The notes: a model not told the origin generated them from the letters alone. DNA of 64,000 nucleotides from JACVRW01 sp963813495 (GCA_963813495.1 CAWEZC010000010.1:248001-312000), one strand, 5' to 3'. Counted from the first letter of the stretch, positions 25,262-34,419 are shown. Numbers and translations are program-made.

Positions 25262-26194
25262 GTGGCGAGCTCGTTCGACGTCCATCAGCACCTCTGGCCG
25301 GAACCGGTCCTGCGCGTGCTGGAGAGCCGTGCGAGCGCGCCGCGCGCCCTGTGGCGGCGCGATGGTCGCTGGGAGGTGCGACTCGAGGCGGAATCCGCGT
25401 TCGAGATCGATCCCGCCGACCACGATGTACAGGAACGTGCGGAGCGACTCGGCGGCCAGGGCGTCGACCGGGCGCTCGTCGCGTTGTCGTCCCCGGTCGG
25501 GGCGGAGGCCCTCTTCTCCGTCGTGTCGGCCTGGAACGAGTTCGCAACAGGGCTTCCGGGCGAGCTCGGCTGGTGGGCCGCGATTCCCCATCCTCCCGCG
25601 GCCGGCCGGGGCGAGCTCGCCCGTGAAGCGCTCTCCAACGGAGCGGCCGGCGTCTGCCTGCCGGCGGGCGAGCTGGCCGCCCCGCGGCTGAGCGAGGACC
25701 TCCGCGCCCTTCTCGAAGTGCTCGAGCGCGAGAGCGCGCCGCTGTTCGTGCATCCAGGCCCCGTGGCCGGCGACGCAGCCGCGACGCCCGGCTGGTGGTG
25801 GTCCGCGACCTCCTACGTCGCCCAGCAGCACGCCGCCTGGCACGCCTTCCATGCCGCTGTGCGGCCGGCGTTTCCGGGTCTGCGGGCGATCTTCGCGCTC
25901 CTTGCCGGACTCGCTCCGCTCCAGGCCGAGCGCACCGCCGCACGCGGCGGGCCCCCGCGCGAGGCCGCGGTCCATGACGAGCTCTGCTTCTACGACACCT
26001 CGTCCTACGGCCCCCGCGCGGTGAGCGCCATGGCCACGGTCGTCGGCATCGGCCAGCTCGTTCACGGCACCGACCACCCGGTGGCGCCCTCCGGCGCCGA
26101 TCCGGTGGCCGCAGCGTTCGGTGAGGGCTATGCCGACATCGTGCGCGGCAGCAGCGCCGCGCGAGCGCTCGGGTACACGTGGGTGCCGGCGTGA
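25262..26194 (+). CDS. Amidohydrolase-superfamily protein
   Basis: This 310-residue protein starts SFDVHQHLWPEPVLRVLE, with the N-terminal HxH metal site of the amidohydrolase_2 (TIM-barrel) group. Later segments include LFVHPGPVAGD (barrel His), CFYDTSSYGPRA and LVHGTDHPVAPSGADP, the last giving the conserved Asp. Such enzymes hydrolyse or decarboxylate small carboxylates and lactones. GTG 25262 lies 7 nt after TATCGT in a TGCTATCGT extended -10, so the transcript is probably leaderless. It overlaps the next gene (a cupin) by GTGA, so the two are cotranscribed. Confidence 0.78.
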   Translation: MASSFDVHQHLWPEPVLRVLESRASAPRALWRRDGRWEVRLEAESAFEIDPADHDVQERAERLGGQGVDRALVALSSPVGAEALFSVVSAWNEFATGLPGELGWWAAIPHPPAAGRGELAREALSNGAAGVCLPAGELAAPRLSEDLRALLEVLERESAPLFVHPGPVAGDAAATPGWWWSATSYVAQQHAAWHAFHAAVRPAFPGLRAIFALLAGLAPLQAERTAARGGPPREAAVHDELCFYDTSSYGPRAVSAMATVVGIGQLVHGTDHPVAPSGADPVAAAFGEGYADIVRGSSAARALGYTWVPA

Positions 26195-26664
26195 GCGAGC
26201 CGGTCCGCCCGGCGCTGCGCGACATGCTTCTCGAATGGGTCGGGCGCGAGGAGGCCTGGAGCCCGCTGGTGCGCCATGACAGCGACGAGCGAGTCCACAC
26301 GCTGCTCCACCGCGACGACGACGTGGAGGTCTACGTGGTGTGCTGGATGGGCGGTCACGACACCGGCTTCCACGATCACGACGAGAGCGCGGCCGCTATC
26401 ACCGTGCTGGCCGGCACCGTCACCGAGGAGCGCCTGGCGCTGAACGGCTCGGTGGAGGTCACGCTGGGCGCGGGCGACACCGTCACGATCGCGCGGGAAG
26501 CGATCCACCGGGTGCGTCACGCCGGCGATCTGCCCGCGATCACGCTCCACGCCTACTCGCCACCGCTGCAACGCGTGGGGACCTACGAGATCGCGAACGA
26601 CGGCGCCCTGCTGCGCCATGCGCGGCCCTCGGGCGTAACGTTGGAGGCGGCGGCCGCCCCCTGA
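26191..26664 (+). CDS. Cysteine dioxygenase family cupin
   Basis: This 157-residue cupin has the first metal motif in GFHDHDESAAAITVLAGTVTEE and the second in IHRVRHAGDLPAITLHAYSP, matching the type I cysteine dioxygenase family (non-haem iron, thiol oxidation to sulfinate). It starts inside the stop codon of the amidohydrolase gene (GTGA). Related bacterial thiol dioxygenases use 3-mercaptopropionate or cysteine; the sequence does not decide. The beta carbonic anhydrase that follows after 25 bp may share the transcript. Confidence 0.75.
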   Translation: MSEPVRPALRDMLLEWVGREEAWSPLVRHDSDERVHTLLHRDDDVEVYVVCWMGGHDTGFHDHDESAAAITVLAGTVTEERLALNGSVEVTLGAGDTVTIAREAIHRVRHAGDLPAITLHAYSPPLQRVGTYEIANDGALLRHARPSGVTLEAAAAP

Positions 26665-26689
26665 CCGGCCTATCAGAGAGGAGATCACC

Positions 26690-27181
26690 ATGTCCGCAAC
26701 CGATGACCTGCTGCGCAACGCGGAGGCCTTTGCCGAGGATTTCGACAAGGGAGACCTGGCCATGCCTCCGGCCAAGAAGGTCGCGATCGTGGCCTGCATG
26801 GATGCCCGCATCAGCCCGTTTGCCCTGTTCGGCCTCGAGGTGGGCGACGCCCATGTGATCCGCAACGCCGGCGGGATCATCTCCGACGACGAGATCCGCT
26901 CGCTCGCGATCTCCCAGCGCCTGCTCGGGACGGAGGAGATCATCCTCGTCCACCACACCGACTGCGGCATGCTGACCTTCACCGACGACGAGTTTCGCGC
27001 CCAGATCCAGGCGGAGACCGGCATCAAGCCCCAGTGGCCGGCCGAGTCGTTCACCGACCTCGAGGACGACCTGCGCCAGTCGCTGGCCCGCGTCAAGACC
27101 AGTCCCTTCATCCCCAACAAGGACAGCGTGCGCGGCTTCGTCTACGAGGTCGAGACGGGCCGCTTGCGCGAGGTGTCCTAG
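26690..27181 (+). CDS. Beta-class carbonic anhydrase
   Basis: This 163-residue enzyme interconverts carbon dioxide and bicarbonate. The zinc ligands are Cys36 (ACMDAR), His89 and Cys92 (HHTDCGM), and the Asp38-Arg40 catalytic dyad is present. RNAGGIISDDEIRSL is the usual substrate-pocket segment. The size and lack of N-terminal extension match the short type II/Rv1284-like actinobacterial group. GAGAGGAG ahead of ATG 26690 is a good ribosome binding site. Its end overlaps the convergent exporter gene by 4 bp. Confidence 0.92.
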   Translation: MSATDDLLRNAEAFAEDFDKGDLAMPPAKKVAIVACMDARISPFALFGLEVGDAHVIRNAGGIISDDEIRSLAISQRLLGTEEIILVHHTDCGMLTFTDDEFRAQIQAETGIKPQWPAESFTDLEDDLRQSLARVKTSPFIPNKDSVRGFVYEVETGRLREVS

Positions 27182-28086
27182 GCGGGCGCCCGGGTGCGCG
27201 GCTTGATCGTCGCCACCGCCACGCCGGCCAGCACCACGAGCACGCCGGAGAGCTGAACCACCGACGGGGACTCGGACAGCAGCAGGGCGCCCAGGAACAC
27301 CGAGCAGACCGGCTGGAGCATGAGGATGATCGAGGTGACCACGGCGGGGAGCCGCGGGAGCGAGACCGAGATCAGAAGCCAGCCCAGGACCTGCGAGGAG
27401 AGCGCCAGCACCACCAGCCAGAACTGAGCCTCGAGGTCGGGGACCCAGTCGATGTCGCCGAGCACGATTCCGCCGAGGGCGGAGAAGACGGCGCCCGACA
27501 GCGTGGCGTCGAACAGCGGCCCGGCGGGGCGGCGCTCGTCGGCATTGCCCTGGCGCAGGATCAGTATGAAAAGGGCGTAGCTGATCGCGGTGAGCACCCC
27601 GAAGACCACCCCCAGGAGAGGATCCTCTCCGTAGGCGCCGGCCCCGACCACGCCGGAGATCAGCACCACGCCGGCGAACACCACGGGGATGGCCGCCAGC
27701 TCGCGGTTGTCGGGCCGTTCGCCCAGGGCGGCCCAGGCGATCAGGCCCACGAGGATCACCTGGATGTTGCCGAGCACCGTAGCCAGCCCCGCGCCCACGG
27801 CCTCGATCGAGTAGTGCCAGAGCGTCAGATCGGCGGCGAAGAGCACGCCGGCACCGAACACGGGCAGCCGTTCGCGCAGCGGGCGCGGGCCGTAGCGGCG
27901 GCGCTCGATCCAGGCCAGCAGGCCGAGTACGGGCAGCGCATACGCACAGCGAAAGAAGGCGGCGGTCGAGGGAGAGACATCGGCGAGAGCGACGAGGATC
28001 GCCGAGAAGGCGATCACGAACGCGCCCAGGGCGCCGGCGAGTACGGGACGTTCGCCCACGACGCCCGAGACTAGCCGCGGGTCCAT
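27178..28086 (-). CDS. EamA/DMT superfamily transporter
   Basis: This 302-residue protein has ten predicted membrane helices in two EamA repeats. The first repeat includes SPSTAAFFRCAYALPVLGLL; the second includes LALSSQVLGWLLISVSLPRL and PVCSVFLGALLLSESPSV. The family exports amino acids, nucleotide metabolites or other small molecules; the substrate is unknown. The start is ATG 28086, diverging from a small membrane protein gene across 32 bp. Confidence 0.88.
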   Translation of the reverse strand: MDPRLVSGVVGERPVLAGALGAFVIAFSAILVALADVSPSTAAFFRCAYALPVLGLLAWIERRRYGPRPLRERLPVFGAGVLFAADLTLWHYSIEAVGAGLATVLGNIQVILVGLIAWAALGERPDNRELAAIPVVFAGVVLISGVVGAGAYGEDPLLGVVFGVLTAISYALFILILRQGNADERRPAGPLFDATLSGAVFSALGGIVLGDIDWVPDLEAQFWLVVLALSSQVLGWLLISVSLPRLPAVVTSIILMLQPVCSVFLGALLLSESPSVVQLSGVLVVLAGVAVATIKPRTRAPA

Positions 28087-28118
28087 CGGTCTCCGGCCGC
28101 TGAGTATCGTGCGCCGCC

Positions 28119-28295
28119 GTGCAGCGCAACACCGTCCTCTGGACCCTGGTCCTGTTCTTCGGAGCGTCCCTCATGTTCGCGGCCATCCGCAATGCCACCG
28201 AGGACGAGAGCACCGCCGTCTCGCTCGCCGCTCAGGGTGCCGCCGGCCTATTGCTGATAGTGGTGTTGATCCTGTACGTGAGGCGCAGGGGGTGA
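28119..28295 (+). CDS. Small two-helix membrane protein (58 residues)
   Basis: This reading frame starts at GTG 28119 and encodes VLWTLVLFFGASLMFAAIRN, a short acidic loop, then GAAGLLLIVVLILYVRRRG. It therefore has two membrane spans and a basic C-terminal tail. TATCGT at 28105-28110 is 8 nt upstream, which suggests a nearly leaderless transcript. Its TGA overlaps the GTG of the next SDR gene, evidence that it is really translated and coupled. No family is recognised. Confidence 0.7.
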   Translation: MQRNTVLWTLVLFFGASLMFAAIRNATEDESTAVSLAAQGAAGLLLIVVLILYVRRRG

Positions 28296-29080
28296 CGCCG
28301 CCCGGCGAGCAGACCGTGCTGGTGACCGGCTCGACCGACGGGCTGGGCAAGCGGGTGGCGGCGGAGCTCGTCCAGCGGGGCGCCACGGTGCTGGTGCACG
28401 GTCGCGACCCCGAGAAGGTGCGGGCGGCCGCCGCCGAGACCGGTGCCGCGCAGGGACTCACCGCTGATCTCGTCTCGCTGGCCCGGGTGCGCGAGCTGGC
28501 CGGGCAGATCGGGCAGCTCGACGTGCTCGTCAACAACGCCGGCGTGATCGTGCCGCAGCGCGCAAAGAGCGCCGACGGCCACGAGCTCACCTTCGCGGTC
28601 AACCACCTGTCGCACTTCGCCCTCACCGGCCTGCTCCTGCCCCGGTTGCGCCGGCCGGCGCGCATCGTGAACGTGTCCTCGATCGGCCAGGCGCCGATCG
28701 ACTTCGCCGACATCGAGTCCGGGCAGGGCTATGACGCCTACACCGCCTACGCGCGCTCCAAGCTGGCTCAGGTGCTGTTCACCTTCGAGCTGGCCGAGCG
28801 CTTGGGAGGAGCCGAGCCCGCGGTGAACGCCGTTCATCCGGCCACGCTCATGGACACGAAAATGGTGCGCGAGACCTTCGGCCGTTCGCGCAGCCGGATC
28901 GAGGAGGGCGCTGAGGCGGTGGTGCGCCTGGTCACCGACCCCGCGCTGGACGGCGTGACGGGCCGCTTCTTCGACGGCATCCGAGAGGCCAGCGCACACC
29001 CGCAGGCCTACGACCACGCCGCGCGCAGGCGTCTGTGGGAGCTCAGCGAGCGGATGACGGGCGTGCCGCAGGCGGTGTGA
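28292..29080 (+). CDS. SDR family oxidoreductase (retinol dehydrogenase-like)
   Basis: This 262-residue protein has the NAD(P) motif TGSTDGLGKRVA, NNAGVI, catalytic Ser in VNVSSIGQAP and the YxxxK pair in AYARSKLAQVLFTFELAERL. NxxH-type FAVNHLSHF and a late VNAVHPATLMDTKM segment match the retinol/protochlorophyllide dehydrogenase-like SDRs. All catalytic residues are in place. The start is GTG 28292, inside the stop of the small membrane gene. The next gene starts at the last base of its stop, so these three are one operon. The substrate is unknown. Confidence 0.87.
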   Translation: MTPPGEQTVLVTGSTDGLGKRVAAELVQRGATVLVHGRDPEKVRAAAAETGAAQGLTADLVSLARVRELAGQIGQLDVLVNNAGVIVPQRAKSADGHELTFAVNHLSHFALTGLLLPRLRRPARIVNVSSIGQAPIDFADIESGQGYDAYTAYARSKLAQVLFTFELAERLGGAEPAVNAVHPATLMDTKMVRETFGRSRSRIEEGAEAVVRLVTDPALDGVTGRFFDGIREASAHPQAYDHAARRRLWELSERMTGVPQAV

Positions 29081-30567
29081 TGCGCTGGGTGGTCGACGGC
29101 ATGAACGTGATCGGGTCGCGGCCGGACGGCTGGTGGCGCGATCGCCCTGCCGCGATGCGCGCGCTCACCGCGCAACTCGGTGACCTGGCGCGCTCGAGTG
29201 GCGACGAGCTGACGGTGATCTTCGACGGGCGCCCGTTCGCGCTGGAGGGGGAGCGGGGCGTGACAGTGCAGTTCGCGCGGCGCGGTGGGCCCGACGCGGC
29301 GGACGACGACATCGCCGCGCTCGTGGAGGCGGATGAGGATCCGGGTGGACTCACCGTCGTGACCTCGGACGGCGCCCTCGGCGCGCGGGTGTCGCGTGCC
29401 GGCGCCCGCATCATGGGAGCGGGCGAGCTTTCGCCGCCGGCTCGACTCGTGAGCGGCTCGCGCTACCGCACCGCGTTCCTGGACTGGCTCGCCTGCGCCG
29501 TCCGGGGCAGGGACGAGCCCGCGGCGCGAGCGGCCGCGGTCGTGGGCGAGACGGTGGTGGCCGCCGGCACTGCCGGGCACGTGCTGGACTTCGACGACAC
29601 CTACCTGCCCGGCCTCGCCCACCTGAGCGCGCCGAGCGCTCCAGCGGCGCTCGTGACCGGTGCGGAGCAGGGGCGCACGCTGGGCGAGGTCCTGGCCGCG
29701 TATGCGGAGGGCTTCGAGGCGATGGGGGCCGTGGCCCGGGCGAGTCACCCCGCGCTCTACCACGGGCACTTCCACCCCACGGCTGTGTGCGGCGGAGTCG
29801 GCGCGGCCGTGGCTGCGGCGGCGGCGCTCGAGTTGGACGCCGAGCAGCAGGACAGCGCGCAGGCCATTGCGCTCATCGGCGCGGCCGGCCTGCGCGCGGC
29901 CTTCGGCTCCCACGGCAAGTCGCTGCAGGTGGGGCTGGCAGCCGGCGCCGGCGTCCGCGCCGCCCGGCTGGCACAGGCGGGTGCGCGAGTGCCGCTCGCG
30001 AGCGCCGCTCGCGGCTTCGCCGACGCCACCGGCGGTGCCTTCGCTCGCCCCGACCCCGCCGAGCCCGCGATCGCGGAGAACTGGATCAAGGCCTGGCCCT
30101 GCTGTCTGCAGACCCATGGTGCGATCGAGGCCGCGGCCCGGGTGGGCGAGGCGCGCGCCCTGGCCGTCGCCGTGCATCCTGTGTCGGTTCAGGCGGCCGC
30201 TTACGGCCCGCGCCCGGCAGACGGCCTCCAGGCCAAATTCTCGATTCCCTACGTCACCGCCTGGACGCTGCTGCACGGCCCGCCGCGCGTGGACAGCTTC
30301 GAGAGCATCGACGGCCGGGTCTGCGAACTGGCCGAGCGCATCGAGGTGCGGACCGAGCCGGCGCTGCTCGAGTCGGAATGCGTGCTGAGTGCCGACGGCA
30401 CCGAGCTCGCCCGCGTGCAGGCCGCGCTGGGCTCCCCGGGGCAGCCGCTGAGCGATGAGCTCCTGGCCGCCAAGGTGGCCGACCTGGCCGGATCGGAGCT
30501 GACGGGTGCACTGGACCACCCGGAGCGGCCGGCGGCGGATCTGCTGGACACGCTGGTGAGGACCTAG
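29080..30567 (+). CDS. NYN (PIN-like) domain fused to MmgE/PrpD domain
   Basis: This 495-residue protein has two unrelated parts in one frame. Residues 1 to about 120 are a YacP-like NYN nuclease domain, with RWVVDGMNVIGSRPDGWWRD, VIFDGRPF, DAADDDIAALVEAD and LTVVTSDGALGARV. From about residue 130, RTAFLDWLACAVRG begins an MmgE/PrpD domain (2-methylcitrate dehydratase/iminodisuccinate epimerase family), with HVLDFDDTYLPGLAHLSAPS, ALYHGHFHPTAVCG and KAWPCCLQTHGAIEAA. The usual first 20-30 residues of MmgE are missing at the join near 29430-29470. This may be a genuine fusion or a deletion joining two genes. An internal GTG at about 29451 could start a separate MmgE product. Confidence 0.75.
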   Translation: MRWVVDGMNVIGSRPDGWWRDRPAAMRALTAQLGDLARSSGDELTVIFDGRPFALEGERGVTVQFARRGGPDAADDDIAALVEADEDPGGLTVVTSDGALGARVSRAGARIMGAGELSPPARLVSGSRYRTAFLDWLACAVRGRDEPAARAAAVVGETVVAAGTAGHVLDFDDTYLPGLAHLSAPSAPAALVTGAEQGRTLGEVLAAYAEGFEAMGAVARASHPALYHGHFHPTAVCGGVGAAVAAAAALELDAEQQDSAQAIALIGAAGLRAAFGSHGKSLQVGLAAGAGVRAARLAQAGARVPLASAARGFADATGGAFARPDPAEPAIAENWIKAWPCCLQTHGAIEAAARVGEARALAVAVHPVSVQAAAYGPRPADGLQAKFSIPYVTAWTLLHGPPRVDSFESIDGRVCELAERIEVRTEPALLESECVLSADGTELARVQAALGSPGQPLSDELLAAKVADLAGSELTGALDHPERPAADLLDTLVRT

Positions 30568-31925
30568 GAGCTGACGAGCGCCCGTTCGGGCGCCGCCGGC
30601 GCCCCGCCGTCGTGGGCCAGGCGCTGGGTCACGACCACGCGCGCGCCGCGCGCCGGCACGGCGGTCACGTGCTGGACGCGTGGGCGCTCGGGTCGTGGCG
30701 AGGTGGCGCGCAGGCGCACCCGCCTGAGCACCTCACGCAGCACGGTGCGCATCTCCACCTGCGCGAAGGCCGCGCCGATGCAGCGCCGCACGCCACCCCC
30801 GAAGGGGATCCAGGCGTAGGAGTCGTGGCGGCCGCCTGTGCCCGCATGGGTATCGAGGAAACGCTCGGGCCGGAACTGCTCGGGCTCGGTCCAGAGGTCC
30901 GGGCGGGCGTGCATCGCGGCGATGGCGGGCACCACCATCGTGCCGGCCGGCAGCAGGTAGCCCGCCACCTCGGTGTCGCGCGTGAGCTTGCGCGCGACGT
31001 CGGCGACCACCGGGCGCGTGCGCAGCGTCTCCTTGACCACCGCGTCCAGGTACTCGTCCTCGTCGAGCGAGGCGAGCAGGCGCTCGAGCGCCTGCGGCGT
31101 GCGCAGCAGCCGCTCGAAGGCCCAGGCAAGCCCGGTCGCCGTGGTCTCGTGGCCGGCGGTCAGCAGCGTGACCAGCTCGTCGCGCAGCTCGCGGTCGCTC
31201 ATCGGCTCGCCGTCCTCGTGGCGCGCGCCGAGCAGGAGGGAGAGCACGTCGTCGCGCTCCTCGGCGCCTCCGAGGGCACGGCGCTCGGCGACCTCGGCGA
31301 AGATCAGTTCGTCCACCGCCGCCAGGGCTCGCCGAAAGCGCGCGGCGGGGCTGCGGCCGCCGAAGTCGCGGTCCATGAAGGGAAGCCAGTTGAGCATGCT
31401 CGTGGCTTCGCCGAGCCGCGGTATCTGGGCGCGGAAGCTATCCATCCGCTGGCGATCGCGCACCCCGAACACGGCCCGGAGGATCACCTCCAGCGTTATC
31501 GACTGCATGCGCGGACGCAGCGGGAAGGGGCGTCCGACCGGCCAGCCGGCCACCTCGGCCTCGGTCGCCTCCGCCATGACCTGCACGTAGCGGCGCACGC
31601 GTTCGCCATGGAAGGGCGGCAGCAGGAGCTTGCGCTGGCTCAGGTGGCGATCCTCGTCGAGGGTCAGCAGCGAGTGCTCACCGAGCGCGTCGCCGAGGGC
31701 CAGGATGTTGGCCTCGCCCGCGTGAAAGACGGTCGGGTCGCCGGTGAAGACCCGCTTGACCTCGGCCGGATCGCACACGTAGACGACTTGCCCGAAGAAG
31801 GGGAAGCGCGACGAGAACACGTTGCCGTGCCGGCGCCGCCGCGACTTCATCCAGCCGTAGGGCGAGGCCGTGACCAACGCCGCCTGGACCAGGGACGGCA
31901 ACCGGGGGCCGGGCGGAAAGCTCAT
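30564..31925 (-). CDS. Cytochrome P450
   Basis: This 453-residue haem monooxygenase has the I-helix oxygen motif LLTAGHETTATGLAWAFERL, the K-helix ExxR in VVKETLRTRP, PEQFRPERFLD, and the haem loop FGGGVRRCIGAAFA with the cysteine ligand. The sequence resembles the CYP110/CYP138-like class of bacterial P450s with eukaryote-type signatures. I start at ATG 31925 (MSFPPGPRLP), which keeps the proline-rich hinge. The frame continues upstream but is not needed. It overlaps the convergent fusion gene by 4 bp and diverges from a secreted TPM-like protein. The redox partner is not nearby. Confidence 0.92.
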   Translation of the reverse strand: MSFPPGPRLPSLVQAALVTASPYGWMKSRRRRHGNVFSSRFPFFGQVVYVCDPAEVKRVFTGDPTVFHAGEANILALGDALGEHSLLTLDEDRHLSQRKLLLPPFHGERVRRYVQVMAEATEAEVAGWPVGRPFPLRPRMQSITLEVILRAVFGVRDRQRMDSFRAQIPRLGEATSMLNWLPFMDRDFGGRSPAARFRRALAAVDELIFAEVAERRALGGAEERDDVLSLLLGARHEDGEPMSDRELRDELVTLLTAGHETTATGLAWAFERLLRTPQALERLLASLDEDEYLDAVVKETLRTRPVVADVARKLTRDTEVAGYLLPAGTMVVPAIAAMHARPDLWTEPEQFRPERFLDTHAGTGGRHDSYAWIPFGGGVRRCIGAAFAQVEMRTVLREVLRRVRLRATSPRPERPRVQHVTAVPARGARVVVTQRLAHDGGAPAAPERALVSS

Positions 31926-31969
31926 GCACAGGTTGTACAGCGCGAGGGCGGGGCTGCGATCCTTCGTCC

Positions 31970-33238
31970 GTGCGTACAACCCTGCTAGCCGCCCTGCTCG
32001 TGCTCCTGCTGTGCCCCGCCGCGCTCGCGCAGGGCACGCTGACCGAGGCGGCCGATGCTCTGCGCGACACGCCGGTATACGTCGACCCGGACGCCGAGCG
32101 CCCGCTGTCCGAACAGGAGGTGGCCCAGCTGCGCCGGGCGATCTCCGAGCGTGGCGCGGGGCCGCTGTACATAGCCGTCCTGCCGGAGGACGCGCAGGAC
32201 GAGTCGGGAGGCGACCCCGGAGCCGCGCTGCGCGAGCTGGCCCTGTCGGTGGGCGAGCCGGGCACCTATGCGGCGGTGTTCGGGAACACGCTGCGCGCAG
32301 GCGCGACCGACGAGGTCCTGCCCTCCGGCGACGCCGGCCGGCTGGCTGAGCAGGCCGTCGAGGCCGAGCAGGGCAACGGCACGGCCGCGGTGCTGAATGA
32401 CTTCGTGCGACGGGTGGGAGAGGCGCGGGCCGGGGGCGACACCGAAGGCACCGCTGACGGCGGCGGGGGCGGCTTCCCCTTCCTCCTGCTGGCGCTGGTC
32501 GCGGTGCCGCTCGCGCTCTTCGGCTTCAGCCGGCGCAACCGGCGCAAGCGCGAGGCGGCCGACCTCGGCCAGGTCAAGGAGGCCGCCCGCGACGACCTCG
32601 TCGCCCTCGGGGACGACATCCGGGCGCTGGACCTCGACGTCCAGATGCCGGATGCCGACAAGGAGGCCCGCTCGCGCTACGACCAGGCCGTCGAGCGCTA
32701 CCAGGAGGCCGAGCAGGCCTGGACGGCCGCACGACGTCCCCAGGACATGGAGAAGGTGACCTCGCTGCTCGAGGAAGGGCGCTGGGCGATGGGAGCGGCG
32801 CGCGCCCGCTTCGCCGGCGAGCCCGAGCCCGAGCGCCGCACGCCCTGCTTCTTCGATCCGCGCCACGGTCCGTCGGTGGCCGACGTGGACTGGGCACCAC
32901 CCGACGGGGAGACGCGCCCCGTGCCCGTGTGCGCCGCCGACGCCCAGCGCCTGAAGGACGGCGAGGAGCCGCCGATGCGCCAGGTCGAGTGGGACGGCCG
33001 GCGCGTGCCCTACTGGCAGGCGGGCCCGGCCTTCTCGCCCTGGGCCGGAGGGTTCTTCGGCGGCGGCCTGCTGCCCGGGCTGTTCATCGGCTCGCTGCTC
33101 GGCGGCGGGTACGGAGGCTTCGGTGGGAGCTCGGAGGCCCAGGCCGCGGGCGACCAGGGCGACTTCGGCGATACCGGCGCGGGGGACTTCGGGGGCGGCT
33201 TCGGAGGGGGAGACTTCGGCGGCGGGGGCGACTTCTAG
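31970..33238 (+). CDS. Membrane-anchored protein with TPM-like extracytoplasmic domain and Gly-rich tail
   Basis: This 422-residue protein has a signal peptide (TTLLAALLVLLLCPAALAQG). An extracytoplasmic domain resembles TPM/DUF6676 proteins (TPVYVDPDAERPLSEQEVAQ and the later GPLYIAVLP). A single span near residues 165-183 is followed by a basic stop, a cytosolic coiled-coil region and a C-terminal GFGGGDFGGGGDF run. The glycine-rich, FG-like ending is typical of TPM proteins. GTG 31970 is the start that preserves the signal peptide. The function is not known. Confidence 0.7.
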   Translation: MRTTLLAALLVLLLCPAALAQGTLTEAADALRDTPVYVDPDAERPLSEQEVAQLRRAISERGAGPLYIAVLPEDAQDESGGDPGAALRELALSVGEPGTYAAVFGNTLRAGATDEVLPSGDAGRLAEQAVEAEQGNGTAAVLNDFVRRVGEARAGGDTEGTADGGGGGFPFLLLALVAVPLALFGFSRRNRRKREAADLGQVKEAARDDLVALGDDIRALDLDVQMPDADKEARSRYDQAVERYQEAEQAWTAARRPQDMEKVTSLLEEGRWAMGAARARFAGEPEPERRTPCFFDPRHGPSVADVDWAPPDGETRPVPVCAADAQRLKDGEEPPMRQVEWDGRRVPYWQAGPAFSPWAGGFFGGGLLPGLFIGSLLGGGYGGFGGSSEAQAAGDQGDFGDTGAGDFGGGFGGGDFGGGGDF

Positions 33239-34419
33239 GCGTTCAGGAACTTCGCGATGGCCGCGTGGCTCTCGCGCGGCCGCTCGAGTTGGGGGACGTG
33301 CCCGCACGGCAGCTCCAGATGGGTGGCCCGCGGCAGCGCGTCCTCCACGTGACGGCGAAAGCCGATCGGCACGAGGGTGTCCTCGGTGCCCCACACGAAC
33401 AGCGACCGGCACTCGAGCTGCGCCAGGCGTGTCCAGAAGCCGTCGTCGCCGTGCGGCTCGTCGAGATAGATGTTGCGTGCCGCGGCGTAGAAGGCGGCGC
33501 GGCCGCGCGGGGTGAGGTAGGCACGCAGGAATTCATCCATGCCGGCGGCGGCCCATCCCTCGGCGGCGCCCGGGATGAGGCGCCGCAGGACGCCCTCGAC
33601 AACGGGCCGCGGAGCGAGCTGCAGCAATCCCAGCTCGGGGCGCAGCGCACGCACCAGCGGCGCCCAGCGGCGGTCGCGCAACCAGGCCAGAGCGGGGCTC
33701 AGGAGTACCAGGCCGCCGACCCGTTCGGGGTCCAGGAGGCCCGCCTCGAGCGCCACCCGGCCGCCCATGCTGTTGCCGGCCAGGTCCGCCTGCTCCAGCC
33801 CAAGCGCGTCCATGGTCTCGAACAGGGCCCGCGCGAACCAGGGCGCGTCGTAGGGCGCCGCGATGGGCTTGTCCGACTCCCCGAAGCCGGGCAGGTCGAT
33901 GGCGATCACCCGAAAGGCGCCGGCCAGCGCCGCCACGGTGGGCAGAAACGACGCCTTGGTGCCGCCGAGGCCGTGGACGCAGAGGAGCGTGCGCTCGCCG
34001 GTACCGGCGCTCAGGGTCGAGATGCGCCCCGCCCGACTGGTGCGCACGGTCTCGAAGGCGAGCCGTCCGGGCTCGTCCGATCCGCTGGTGGCGGCGAGGA
34101 AGCCCACGCCGAGATGCAGGCTGTGGCGGATCTGAAGGCGACCCCTCCGGAAGGCGTCCATGCCGCCGCGCAGGTCCTCGGCGATGCCCGTCCAGGTGGC
34201 GGCGCTCGCCCGCAGGGCGGCGTCCGGGGAGGCGTCGGCTTCGGCGGGTTCGAGCCGCAGCCTGCGGCCGTCGATCAGTGCGTCCCAGGCCTCACGTTCG
34301 CCCAGCTCCAGGCGGATTCGAGCGCGGCCGCCGGGCACGTCGATCGGGTCCGGGTCGAAGCGACCGGCCAGGGAGCTGATCGCGTCCGGCGGGGCGTGGG
34401 TCTGGGTGGCGGTGGCCAT
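33235..34419 (-). CDS. SCP2-like domain fused to alpha/beta hydrolase
   Basis: This is a 394-residue protein. Residues 1 to about 115 look like an SCP2 sterol-carrier fold (RIRLELGEREAWDALIDGRR, HSLHLGVGFLAAT). The rest is an alpha/beta hydrolase with oxyanion segment CVHGLGGTKAS, the nucleophile elbow GNSMGG, an acid in WGTEDTLVPIG and the catalytic His in LPCGHVPQLERP. A lipid-binding domain joined to a hydrolase suggests an ester of a hydrophobic compound as substrate. It ends 4 bp inside the stop of the convergent gene. Domain order is clear; the SCP2 call is weaker than the hydrolase call. Confidence 0.78.
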   Translation of the reverse strand: MATATQTHAPPDAISSLAGRFDPDPIDVPGGRARIRLELGEREAWDALIDGRRLRLEPAEADASPDAALRASAATWTGIAEDLRGGMDAFRRGRLQIRHSLHLGVGFLAATSGSDEPGRLAFETVRTSRAGRISTLSAGTGERTLLCVHGLGGTKASFLPTVAALAGAFRVIAIDLPGFGESDKPIAAPYDAPWFARALFETMDALGLEQADLAGNSMGGRVALEAGLLDPERVGGLVLLSPALAWLRDRRWAPLVRALRPELGLLQLAPRPVVEGVLRRLIPGAAEGWAAAGMDEFLRAYLTPRGRAAFYAAARNIYLDEPHGDDGFWTRLAQLECRSLFVWGTEDTLVPIGFRRHVEDALPRATHLELPCGHVPQLERPRESHAAIAKFLNA

